From contig JARUPY010000126.1 in the NCBI GenBank assembly GCA_029817715.1, positions 1 to 64,000 of the forward strand: a stretch of 64,000 nucleotides of DNA, given 5' to 3'. Positions 33,987 through 44,869 of the stretch are shown piece after piece. A program made the position numbers and the translations under genes. Under the pieces are notes generated by a model. It made no database searches and was not told the DNA's origin. It worked only from the letters and a program-made list of their open reading frames with translations. The stretch comes from Melastoma dodecandrum. Taxonomy: Eukaryota; Streptophyta; Magnoliopsida; Myrtales; Melastomataceae. Numbering within the stretch: the stretch's first letter is position 1; every line of letters starts with the position of its first letter.

Positions 33987-36900
33987 TGTACGCGCGCCTT
34001 CCGGCCTAGCACGCGTGCGGCGGTTTGGACGACCCGAGGATCCGGGCCCGCTCCCCTAGAGACTTCCGGTCGGAGTCGCGACTCGAGCGTCGAACGCTTC
34101 GGAAAAGACCAGGGTGGTCCCTCCTTCGATTCCTGACCGGGTTTGCCCAGACTCTTCGCCGATCGTCTCCATGCTCCTTAAGAGGCGACGGGCGAAAAGA
34201 AGCGCATGGCCCGAGGAGGAAGCTTCAGGAGGTTCCAAGAGCGGCTCGTGTCGTCAGTCCCTCATCCAAGATGACTTCGTAAAAAAATGTGTTGTTGTTT
34301 AACCTAGGTAAACTATTACGGAGTCGCCACCGACTTATTTAAAAGCTTGGTTTAAGTCGGAAAACCAGACTAGATTCGGGGTTCCTAATTACTAACTCTT
34401 ACATCTAAACATGCGAAGAGATGGCGTTTGCTCCAAAAGTTTGCTTTTGGTTAACGGGCGTTGGACCCGATTCAGGCTTTTTGGGCCCGAACTCATGTTT
34501 ATTTGTTTTACAAACCGCATGCGACGATAAACCTATGGGCCTAAAGCATACGGACATGCACAGACAATTATTGAGATCAAATGGAGCGGGGAAGGGGCGG
34601 TGATTGCGGGCCTATGCACTTGGGCCCGCAATCCGTTACAAGTGGATTGAATAAAAATTCAAGGAGGCCTGCACCTCCTCCCCTTTGTACCTTAGATTGA
34701 AGGTTGGGGTCGCTTTGTCTTCGAGCCCGTGGTTTTTAGGCCGGGGTGGATCCCGTGGTTTGATACACGCGCCTTCGAGTTAATCTTCGAAATTTTGATG
34801 TTGGTTTTCCGAGATTAAGTGCTCGATGTACATGTCAAAGAAAATGTAAACGTGCTTATTATTGTTGAATAAAATTCAATCAATTAAAAGGAATGTAAGG
34901 CATGTCTTACTATTCTAATTTTTAATAAAAAATCATTTTAGTGTCGATCTTTCATATATGTTGTCAAAAAAAAATAAAACTTTACGAATAATTAACAATT
35001 TTACCTAAAAAAAGCTGCATAGGAATTGTCGCGGGGGAGATCTTGGAAACCACGGGGAGCTTCTGCTCGGAATGGGGACGAGAAGGAGGCCACTTTGAAG
35101 TCGCCCGCTACCGATTCCACGAACCCAGGGCACGCTCAGGAAGATGGATCTGCCATCACGGTCGAATCCAAATAAGCCCGTCGCCGGAGGAGCTGCTGGT
35201 TCATCGCCGGCTGCTGAGGATCTGTAGAAGCCACGGTTAGGGGGACGCGGGTTGCCGCCGCCGTGGGATGTCAGGGACGTCGGGAGGAGATGGAGCCACC
35301 ACTTTGGTTGGATCTGAGGCGATTGCTGCTGGAGGGCCGTCAGGGACGAGCTGCCACCGTTGGGAGGCGCCGGAGGGGAGAATGGCCGTGCTAGGAGAAC
35401 GCCGGGGTCGGAAGAGGGAGGTCTCGTTGCCCAAGCCGAGGAAGGTTGTAGAGAAACCGGCCGGAGCTGCGGGCTACTCGTTGCCGGGCTGGATGTTGCC
35501 GAAGGAGACGTAGATCCACCACTTCCATGTCTGGGGAGGCCACCGGAGAGCGCGAATCGCCGGCGGGCTGCCGTCGTGAGTCTTGGAAATGCCGGAGAAG
35601 AAGTGGGTCGCCACCACTGGAGGAGGGTCGAGGAAGCCGGACATGGTGGCGTTGTAGGGGATGGTTGCTGTACGTGGATGAATCCGAGGCGGGATGATTG
35701 CCAGGATGGACTGTGGAGGAGGATTCGACGGGGCTGCAGCGAGGTTGTTGGAGAAAGGGGAGTGCCGGAGAAGGGGACCTGCTAGGTTGGGGAACGTCGG
35801 AGGAGAGGGGACCACCGCTGCAGGCTTGCTGCTGGTCTTTAGAGGAGCTGGGGGGGATGGCAGGGGAGGTTGATCCGTCGTCATGGGAGGTGCCGTGGAG
35901 AGGCTGATGCCGAGGGAGCAGTTGTGGGTCGCCGGGAAGGTTGTGATCCCCGCTGCGGCTGGTGGCGGCGGCATTGGGAATGGATGTCCATCACCGCCGG
36001 CTTTGGAAGACGTCCCGGAGAACTGTGGCCTGTCACGGGTGCGGTCAGGGGCATCAAGAGGATGGAGATCCGTTGCCACTGATGGAAAGGACGTTGGAAG
36101 GAGCATGGGTTAGCCGTCTTCTCTGGGAGCACCACCTTTCAAAGGTTAGTGGAGACCCGGCGTTGGTGAGCCTGATCTGGGATGTCGGGGAAGACGGCAT
36201 GAGGACGTTGAGGAGAGGCTGGGGAGACAGGAATTGAGGGATATGCTCTCGCTGCGGCTGCAAGCGTCGGGAAGAAATGGGTTTGCCGCGGCTGGGCGTC
36301 CAGGGGTATGCGAAAGGGCAGCTCTTTGGGAGTGTTTGGCCACCGGTTGTCGAGGGATGCGGTCATTTGTCATTGCTGTCAGTTCAGAACAGGGGAGACC
36401 AGTGAGACTAGTTCATTGGTACCGGCTTTTGGGGAGATCGGAGAAGGTTATCGAGAGCGTCGTTGGGAACAAAGGAGATGGGAGGAGGCTTTGGCTTTAT
36501 GCGAGATTAGGCTGATTGCTGAGTGTTTAAGGTTAAGTGGGGAACGCGACTGTGAGGCTGAAAAGAGAGAGAATCTTAGGAAGAGTTGGCTTTGGAAAGC
36601 TAGCTTTTGGGAACGTGGGAATACATGAACAAAGGAGAGAAAAGGGGGAAGCTGTTGTTGTTTGGAGAATGAACGCAACCATGGCGAGGCCACCGTCTCC
36701 ATGGCGTGTTCCTGCACGTAAAAAGAAACAAATCAAAGCACAAGGAGGGCTTCCCGGGACGAGACTGATGTTGTACGTGTCGCATCCAGGAGGGCCGAAG
36801 TCTGTCGCCCTTGAGGTATGACTCCCCGCTGTTGTTGTGGACTGTTTGCTTGGGTTGTCGAGGAGGTTCCCGTTGACGTCTTCTTCCTCTTACCTTGGTG

Positions 36901-37176
36901 AGGAGATTGCAGGAGATGACGATCGTCCAAAGGTCAAGGCTGTGAGGATCCCCCTTTTCGTTGTCTCTTTGTGTGTGTCTTCTATATAGGGAAGTAGAAT
37001 ATAACGTTTGCAAGTTGAAACGTTTAAAGGGAGAAGCGTTTCAATCTATCTCTGCAACTGTAACGTGTGTATGTGCTTCCATTTAGAAAGGGAAATTTAG
37101 TGAATGCAAGGAATCAAAAGAAATATTCTTGAAAATAGGAAAGATAATTTTTAGCCTAGATATTTGAGGTATTACA
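33987..37176 (-). repeat. LARD LTR3 (5' LTR of the array)
   Basis: 3190 bp. It lacks the 268-bp segment of LTR1 but has a 79-bp segment (35999-36077) absent from LTR1 and LTR2, bounded by GCC on both sides. It carries the intact TATATAG box. In the element's orientation it is the outer 5' LTR and so the likely promoter for a full-length transcript. Confidence 0.92.
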
Positions 37177-37181
37177 TGACC
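37177..37181. repeat. Target-site duplication, right (TGACC)
   Basis: TGACC directly follows the ATTACA end of LTR3 and matches 17397-17401. Confidence 0.9.
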
Positions 37182-37669
37182 AAACCTTCTGTAGTGCTCT
37201 ATTGTGGATTTAAACATCCAATTAACACAAAATTAATTTTGGATAGTCCTTAACAGATATATGCACGAGTCCAAGATCAGATTTCTCAGGTTGGAAATAA
37301 AATATTTTTTCTTTTCAACTATAGAAGGTTGGTGACAGAATCTCGCTCCAACCTCCTGTAATGCGATAACTTGAGATTGGATGATCCGATTGATGCGAAA
37401 TCAATCAGAGATTGTTCCCAATCATCTTATTCATTGTGGGAATGAATCTGGTAGTATTTTGATTTTTTTATAAAAATAGATTTCCCTAAATAGAAGGACA
37501 GAATCGCTGTATAAAAGAAAAACAAAAACAACTTATTCTGAATTATTGTAATTGAGCGTGATAAGTCTTGGCATTCGTAATGTTATTGGAGCTTTAGCGT
37601 GTGTGTGAGTGTGCATGATGTATTCTCCAGGTGAGCGTTCTCGCTGGAGGTGACTACAACGGGTTGAGC

Positions 37670-38085
37670 GTGGGTGAAGCCGCTCCGGTGACGTCTGTGA
37701 TTACGGATCCGAGGGACTCAACCGGAACTTTGTCCGTAACGTCGGACTGCGTGCACCAGGGCCTGGGGAGAAGGTTGGTTGGTTGGCAAGTCGCGTACAG
37801 AGTTGGTCGAAGAGAAAGAATCCGTAGCAGGCATTCAGCGGTGAGGGACCTCCAACCTTCTGTAGTTGGTTATTTATTTGTCTGTTTGTTTGCAGCAGGT
37901 GTTCATTGGTGAAGCCACTCCGTAGGCGTCGTTGGCTGTGAATCCAAAGGACTTGGTCGGGAAAGCTATTCGTAATGCCAGGTAGGCGTACAACAGGTCC
38001 AAGAGAAGGTTTCTGCAGCAGGCGCAAGTGGTGAGGAACTGCAACCTTCTGTAGACGGTTATTTTCTTTGTTTTGCAGATTATAT
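37670..38085 (+). repeat. Two diverged ~220-bp tandem units inside the copia-like LTR
   Basis: Both units share GGTGAAGCC.CTCCG, GTGAGG.AC, CAACCTTCTGTAG and a pyrimidine stretch ending TTTTGCAG or TTTGCAG, in the same order. Part of the element that hosts the LARD tandem. Confidence 0.65.
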
Positions 38086-38587
38086 CAAAAATACAAAAAG
38101 AGAAGTCCACCAGACGACGTCCGAACATGTTGAGAAAGCGTCATCAAGTCTGATTGCGGATCCACAGAGAAGACAGCCCGCTACTACGTCATAGAAGGCT
38201 GAAGCCAAGGTTCTATGCTCATCAAGTCTGTTGATTTCTTCGTGATTCGACCTAGACTCATTCTAAACTCAGCAAGAGAGTGTCTTGTATTGGTTAAGTG
38301 AATCTTACCATTCCATGGTTAAAGGAACTATTTTCTTTCACCATAGAAGGTTCAACCTTCTACAACCGTAATCACTACTTACAAGTATTAGTGAAAGCGA
38401 CCGAAAGTGGACGTAGGTATATTCAGCGAACCACTATAAAACATTGTGTTGTGATTTGTCTTTAAGTTTCTGTAAACCACATAAACTAAGCCTTCCGCTG
38501 TGAGGGTTCCGTGAGTTTGTCGCGAAAGTTCTATTCGAACGAAAAGACTAATTCACCCCCTTCTTAGTCACAATCAAAGGGCCAACA

Positions 38588-38745
38588 ACCACCCTTGCTC
38601 GCGTTGCGGGATCAAAGCTACCTATGACATTTCTTAAACCTCTGTGATTAATATTCTTCATTGATACACGAAGAAGGCTCCCAAAACCGATTTCCCTCGG
38701 AGCATTTCTTTCTTCATCGTCGAATGTTTTAAACAAACTAATCAT
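38588..38745 (-). pseudogene. N-terminal fragment of an Ulp1/plant-mobile-domain type protein
   Basis: The minus-strand frame starting at 38745 contains IGFGSLLRVSMKNINHRGL followed by FDPATRARVV. This resembles the GFGSLL...FDP region found ahead of Ulp1-type proteases in plant transposons. It is cut off at the copia-like LTR edge, and the C-terminal part of a similar protein lies on the same strand at 14229-16850. The two may be halves of one interrupted gene; this is an inference. Confidence 0.4.
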
Positions 38746-39530
38746 CTTCTTCGTACTACATCTCGTTTGGATGTAATCTTATAAGTATACAGCCCGTTAT
38801 ATGCATTAATTACAGTTTCTTTTGAAATAGGGAAAAGCCACTATGAAGAAGCACTACTTGTTAATCACATCCTGCCGCTCCTTTCCTCTTTTCGATTGAC
38901 TCCCCCCCCCCCCTGCATTGTTCGTACTATCCAAACCAATTTCCACATTTTCTTCAACATCAACATTACCCATTTCATCCTCGACTTGGGCATTTTGCTT
39001 GTTGTTTGGCCCATTCCGGTTGCGAATAAAACAAAATTTATTGGCAAGAACAATTACAGCTTAATCGAGACTCTGAACCTTGAATGCGTTTGGATAGTAA
39101 TTCTGAAATATGTCCACAAACTAAGATTAGATCATTTCGTGTCCAGACAATGGCAGCCAACTAAAGGTTCTTGTAGGAAGGTTTAAATCTAATGGCCTAA
39201 TCGATTTGCTCTTTTTCTGTACCGACTGGAGACAAATTCGTTGGCTGAGAAAGCCAGAAACTTCGACAACACCGGTGCCCACCACATTCCGAACTCAAAT
39301 CCTAAACATTAATATCATTTTCGTCGTCAGCCATAATCAGAATAAACAATCGCTTACCTGGCAGGACGGGAAGAACAGTCGCAGACCTCTGATGGGATGC
39401 TTACGTTCGTTGCGCCTAGGGTTTCTTCTTCCCGTCGATTTAGGGTACGAATGAAGTCATGGAGTCGAAGAGAGTCAGTGAGAACGAATTAAAAAGGAGA
39501 CAAAGCAAAAGGGCTGAGCCTCCGAGGCAC
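38746..39530 (-). other. Possible upstream part of the interrupted Ulp1-like gene
   Basis: No firm coding feature. On the minus strand a sequence near 39410-39425 reads AAACCCTAGGCGC, like a plant 5' leader, and a GTAAGC splice-donor-like site follows at about 39358. A run of 12 C occurs near 38902-38913. I cannot prove a gene here. Confidence 0.2.
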
Positions 39531-39539
39531 TGCGAATTG

Positions 39540-39990
39540 TTTCAAAACTCAGTACGAAGTACTCTTTCATATTCGGTATTAAACTATTTATTCCGGTACA
39601 AAACTCTCTCGTACTCTGGTACGATATTCCCCCGTACAGTATGAAACCCTCTCGCACTCTAGGACAAAAAATATGTCGTACAGTACGAAACTCTCTCGTA
39701 CTCGATACGAAATAATTTCGTATTACACGAAACTCTTTCTTACTCCGGAACGAAACTATGTCGCACCTCCGTACGACACTATTTCGTACTTGTTTAGAAC
39801 AATACGAAACTATTTAATACCGGGGTACTAACTCTTTTGTATAGTACGAAACAACGAAAGGGTGCGAAATAGTTTCGTACTATGATATGAAAGAATTTTG
39901 AACCGTATGAAATAGATACGAAAGGACTCGAAAACATTTCGTATAGTACAAAACTGGGCGAAAGTTTCACACCGAATGGAAGCTTCCGTG
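39540..39990. mobile_element. Partial MITE-like element of GTACGAAA dyads
   Basis: Filled with alternating GTACGAAA and TTTCGTAC words. Its right end (AAAGTTTCAC..., then GAAGCTTCCGTG) is similar to the right end of the next element at 40904. A matching left end is not visible, so it seems truncated. Confidence 0.55.
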
Positions 39991-40068
39991 AGGGAAAATT
40001 TAGCCTTTTCCGTTGTTCATCCCCTATTTTCGTCCCTAACAACAATCGGACTAGGCTAAAGTTACTCT

Positions 40069-40904
40069 TAGGGATAGTTCCGTCTAATATGAAACTTTAG
40101 GGGATTTTGCGTACTTTTGTAAGAAAATGTCCCCTATTTTCGTAATGTAGTACGAAATTATTTCGTACCAATATGAAACTATTACATAGTACGAAACAGT
40201 TTCGTATAGTACGAAAGTAGTTCGTATTTAAGTACGAAACCTTTTCATAGCATACGAAGCTATTTTGTATTAAGTACGAATTACTTGCGTACAAAGAAAA
40301 GCTATTTCGTATTAAGTACGAACTATTTCGTATAGTACGAACCTATTTCGTACGGTACGAAATAGTTTCCTAATTTTAGCTGTTTCATATTGTAGTACGA
40401 AAAGGTTTGTGGGCTTCGTACGTACGAAGCCCATGTGAAACTCTTTCGTATTATTACAAAATAATTTGAAATACGAAATAGTTTCATATTATTCCGATGA
40501 ATACGAAGTCCACCAACCTTTTTGTACTTTAATAAGAAACGACTAAAAAGTACGAAATAATTTTGTACTATTCTAATGGGCTTCGTTCTAAAATACGAAG
40601 TCCATCAATCTTTTCATACTTTAATATGAAACGGTTAAAAAGTACAAAATAATTCCGTACAGTACAAAACATCTTCGTACTTTAGTACGCAAACATTTCG
40701 TGCTCTACGAAACTATTTCGTCGAAAGTAGTTTCGTACTCTAGTACGAAATAGTTTTGTACACTACGAAAGTAGTTCGTACTTTAGTGTGTAATAGTTTC
40801 GTAGAGCACAAAATAATTTCATACTATAGTACGAAAATGGAGTGATTTTTCGTACAAAAGTACGAAAAGCCCCAAAAGTTTCATACTCGATAGAAATATC
40901 CGTG
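40069..40904. mobile_element. Foldback/MITE-like element of GTACGAAA dyads
   Basis: The left end (GGGATAGTTCCGTC, then ATATGAAACTTTAGGGG and CGTACTTTTGTAAGAAAAT) matches the reverse complement of the right end (40820-40904) over at least 80 bp. The interior is a degenerate array of GTACGAAA/TTTCGTAC palindromic words about every 20 bp. Similarity extends outward to GGCTAAA and AACAAC motifs, so the true ends may lie about 30 bp further out. No coding sequence is present. Confidence 0.65.
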
Positions 40905-41023
40905 ACTTGTCTCGTCCAACAACAACCGTATACATCCCTACAAACAAATATAACTAATAACTCTATGAAAGTAGAGTAATTTAGATCAATTTCATACTTA
41001 GATTATGTTCAATTTATAAAATA

Positions 41024-42060
41024 TTGCGTTCATTGCATAATATTTTTTTGATATTTCACATTACTCACGAAAAGTTTGGATACTGTCGAATTTTGGGTTT
41101 ATTTTATGATAAAAGCGAAAACAACAAGATTCGGCCGTATCTAAAGAGACTCCGTGCAGCTGCAAAGGACTTTGGTGCCGCTGCACGACAGGAAGGAAGA
41201 AAGGACACGGATTATCGCCGAAACTTGGTGTAGCTGCACTGGAAGGTGTTGCAGCTGCATGATGTAGTCAGAAGTTGGACAGAGACTTGGTGCAGCTGCT
41301 CCAGAAAGTCGTGCAGTTGTATGAACGGGAGAAAAAAATTTTATTCCAAATTTTCTTAGATTTTCTAGGTTTTATTTTTAGGCTTTATAAAAGCTCTTTA
41401 TTTACTTCTTGTGAGGGGAGGACGAATTTCATCAAGGAGAGAAAGGGAGATAGGCTATCATTTAGGATGCTTCTCTTTTCTTTGATTTGTGCTCCTAAAG
41501 CTAAGATTATGTTGAACCGGATTGCGTAGTTGAATTTCCTGAACTCGTTTTAGAGCAAATTCGTGTTTTGGATGTTTACATATTTCGTTGGATCTTAATA
41601 CATGCAATTTGTTTGATCAACGAATTGTAGTGATTTGTTATCTTAATTTAAACTCGGAAGAGAAATTTTGGGAGAGAACAAGAACGGAATACCCTTGATT
41701 AATATCGCATGAGCGAATTAACTTGTAAGTAGTATCGGGAGGTATACTTCTAAGCAACCATCAAAGGATCAAATCTTAACGCGTTTCTTGCCTTCGTAAT
41801 TCATTGTAGGAATATAGGTTTTGTGGTGATTTGGAATAGTTTTTTGTAACATCAGGAGAGGCACTCAGGGACATGAGAATCCGGTTAGTAACAGTACTAG
41901 TGTGAATTTGGGATAAACGAGTAAAGTGATTTAACGAAACAAGAAGGATATACGTAATCTTAGGCTTTTCCGACCGATTGAATTTGGATTCTTTACTTTG
42001 ATTTTTGTTCTTCATTTGGTTAGCTTTCAAATTTAAAAACACATTTTTTTATTGGTTTGA
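41024..42060 (+). other. Possible LTR-type repeat remnant
   Basis: Repeated GCAGCTGC words (41150-41320), a TTTATAAAAG box near 41384, and a stretch reading GAACAAGAACGGAATACCC then TTGCCTTCGTAATTCATTG. Such text is frequent in plant LTR retroelements. No ends or coding domain were found. Confidence 0.3.
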
Positions 42061-42781
42061 GTACATAAATATTATATTGTGTACGTTAAAAAGTTATATT
42101 TGCTATACTAACGAGAACTATATTATTTAATGCGATCCGTATACTTTGACTGTCCGACGACCAGCAACCAGAAGGGGACGACGGCATCTCGACGACCTTG
42201 GTTCCTTCAATTCTCCGATTTTGCGGTGCGAGCTAGATGCCTACGGGGGAGATGGGGTTTTAGTTTTCCTGGAGATGATTCATTGACCGCTCAAGTACTA
42301 TTAGCAACGCGGAGAAAGCAAGGACTCTCTGGGAAGGAAGGATCTTCCGCTTTTAGATTCCCCATCAATTATTGCCGTGTGTATAGAGGGGGATGGCCGT
42401 CGTAGTTTGTTTTGACAATGTAATTTATGCCCCTCCTGAAACTGGGATTTTGCTTGAGAAATGGGATTGGACTGCTTGCTGTGTCAGAATCAGAACCCTC
42501 CTGCCATTTCTTGTTGACCAAAGAGGATCAAACCGCAGAAATCAAGCATGGTTTTGTTGGATGATTGGGCTGGGAAACTTGTAATGCTTGAGTCTTGAAG
42601 CCCATCGATAAATCTCGTCTCCGTGCTGATGATAAGGCGCAATAGAAGCCAAATAGAACGAGTGGCTCTCAGGTTCTGGTTATAGAGGTGATTGCTCTCC
42701 TCTTCCTATGGCTTCCCCACTAGATTTTGGTAAAGGTACTCACGGCTCTTGTTTCTGGCCTGGTGTCGCCTTACTGAAACC

Positions 42782-44869
42782 ATGGCCAGCGCTGTGACGC
42801 AACTCTCCTCGCCCCACCACCGCGGTTTTTGCACTCTCCTGAGGAAATCGTCCAAACCCACCTCAAGTCTCTTGTTCCCCTCGCCCAAGTTGTCTAGAGT
42901 GATGGCCATGTCGGCCGCCACCACCACTAGGGTGGTACCTGCGGTGATTGTGGGCGGTGGGAGAGTGGGCAGGGCATTGCAGGATATGGGAGAAGGGAGG
43001 GACGTCTTGGTCAAGAGGGGAGAGCCTGTCCCCTCCGATTTCGAGGGACCCATTTTGGTTTGTACCAGGAATGATGACCTAGAGGCTGTCCTCGATGCCA
43101 CCCCTAGTTCCCGGTGGAGAGGTTTGACCGTCTTGGCGCTCGTTTCTGACTATTTGCTTCTATTCTCTGTGGCTGCGGCTGAGTTAGTGATGGCGTTAGT
43201 AGCTGGATTGAGTTTTGAGGAATGAATTCTTGTATAGGTCGACCATGTGCGACTTGCTGATCAATGGGTTGATTTCTCTTCGTAATACTTTATTCAATTT
43301 TAGGTTTTAGTTGTATGTAGGGAACATGGCTTTAGTTGGTTTTCGCGGGTGGTGCTTATGTTGCATCCTGCCTAAGAAGAAGCAGCCATTATTTTTTCAG
43401 TGAGACTGTCGTAAGTATTCTTTGTCATGGGGGTTGTGAAATTTCTTTGGATCCACCTTTTGTACGTTGTCTCCACTGAAAGTGGCTTGCATAAATATTT
43501 GGCGGTTGTCTTGTTGGTGTGTGAGTTAAAAATGCTGCAGATTTGGTCTTTTTCCAGAATGGAATGCTGGATCCTTGGCTTGAAAGTAAAGGCTTGAGTG
43601 GCGCAGACCAAGTTTTGGCATATTTTGCTGTTTCAAAGCTAGGAGAACCACCAATTGATGGCAAGACAGATACAAATCCTGAAGGATTGACCGCTGCTTA
43701 TGGGAAATGGGCATCTGCGGTAGCTGGAAGACTTCAAGCCGGAGGACTGTCTTGCAAGGTATTAGGATTTAGCATGCATTTCATAGTGGGACTGTCGTTG
43801 TTCCCCCCTCCCCCAAACCCCCGGCTCCCCACTTCCCAATAAAAAGATAAACAATTGGAGCAACGCTGTCGAAGTTCATACTAACTTGCTTATTTTGGTG
43901 CATATCTAAGGTTCTCGGGAAGGAAGCATTTCAAAAGCAGATGCTGGAGAAACTCATCTGGATTTCAGCATTTATGCTTGTTGGAGCTCGCCATCCTGGT
44001 GCCAATGTTGGTGCTGTTGAGAAGGAGTTCCGCTCTGAGGTGAGATTGTCCAACCGTCATTTCTGTCATTTTTTATGACTTGTAATTAGTCCATAACATC
44101 TTGATTGGAGAAAATCGTGAAAAAATGAATTAAACTGCACTGTTATTAGAAGAAAACATTACAATATAGAGGCCTGCCATACAATTCTTCTCTTTATTCA
44201 CTGTTTGTTCCCTTGATTGCCATTGGAAGGGCCAATTTCAAAATGTTACTCGTATGAAGGAGCCAGTATTGATGGGACATTCTCTTCTAAGTAAACAAAT
44301 TCGGGTTGTCTGTTTATTAAGTCCACTAGTTGTACTTCTTCTAAGTACGGTCAAACAATATGCGCTCGTGGCCAAGCAATGGTGTTATTTCTTTATCGCC
44401 GTGATTTTTCTCTTATTGATTAAATTACTCGAATCTATTGGGAATCTAAGAGTATAATTTATTCCTACAGATTTCATTGTTGCCTTGGAGAAAAATTAGT
44501 GATATGTTCCGAGTCATGCCCATTGTGCGTTTGTTTTAGGTGGCTAGCCTCATCGGAGAGCTCGCATCCGCCGCTGCCGCCGAGAAAGGGCTTGTATTTG
44601 AAGAAGGAATGGAGGACAGATTGTGCGCTTACTCCCGAGCTGTAGCACACTTCCCAACTGCCGTAAAAGAGGTTTAACAGCATTCCTGATATTCGTCTTT
44701 TAACTGCGTGACTAATGAACAGTTTCTGACCAAAGAAATTGTCTGTGATGGCCAGTTCAAGTGGAGGAATGGATGGTTCTATTCTCTGTCCGAGAAGGCG
44801 ATCGCTTCTGGGAAACCAGATCCGTGTCCCCTTCATACAGCTTGGCTCAAAGAGTTAAAGATTGTCTAA
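42782..44869 (+). CDS. Predicted plastid Rossmann-fold protein, five exons (310 aa)
   Basis: Exons 42782-43121, 43541-43758, 43911-44039, 44540-44671 and 44756-44869 join in frame with GT..AG introns and end at TAA. Residues 1-45 are rich in Ser, Thr and basic residues and look like a plastid transit peptide. A dinucleotide-binding motif VIVGGGRVGRAL follows (residues 55-66), then LVCTRNDDL. After this come conserved blocks LVFFQNGM, KTDTNPEGLTAAYGKWA, KLIWISAFMLVGARHPG and FKWRNGWFYSLSE. The layout (N-terminal Rossmann, helical C-terminal half) resembles ketopantoate-reductase-like proteins, but I cannot assign a reaction or substrate. Start chosen at 42782 because an upstream ATG (42749) adds no transit-like sequence. 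Looks intact. Confidence 0.9.

Larger units (their letters stand above)
17402..37176 (-). mobile_element. LARD-like non-coding LTR retrotransposon, tandem LTR-INT-LTR-INT-LTR
   Basis: Three ~3.1-3.4-kb direct repeats (17402-20760, 25817-28928, 33987-37176) alternate with two ~5.06-kb internal regions. On the plus strand each LTR begins TGTACGCGCG and ends ATTACA. A single TSD (TGACC) bounds the whole block. Read on the minus strand, a primer-binding site follows LTR2 and LTR3, and a polypurine tract precedes LTR1 and LTR2. Neither internal region shows gag, protease, RT or integrase motifs, so movement would need proteins from elsewhere. The size of one unit (about 11.4 kb) and the lack of genes fit the LARD class. 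Confidence 0.93.
16871..38587 (+). mobile_element. Probable copia (SIRE-like) solo LTR, split by the LARD tandem
   Basis: The left part (16871-17401) starts TGTTGATATGG. The right part (37182-38587) ends near GGGCCAACA, giving TGTTG/CAACA terminal repeats, and carries an ATTCACCCCC motif close to its end, as in plant SIRE/Maximus-type copia LTRs. ACCTTCTGTA-like motifs occur in both parts, supporting one original element. No convincing 5-bp target duplication is visible and there is no internal coding region. It is probably a solo LTR, but the exact ends are uncertain. Confidence 0.5.

Noticed and set aside
39540..40904. GTACGAAA repeats as a CRISPR-like array or satellite
   Set aside because: The spacing is irregular, both orientations alternate, and inverted terminal repeats mark a transposon; this is a plant nuclear sequence.
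42130..42405. 91-codon frame upstream of the Rossmann gene
   Set aside because: No family resemblance and no splice link to the first exon; it is more likely upstream flank or leader.
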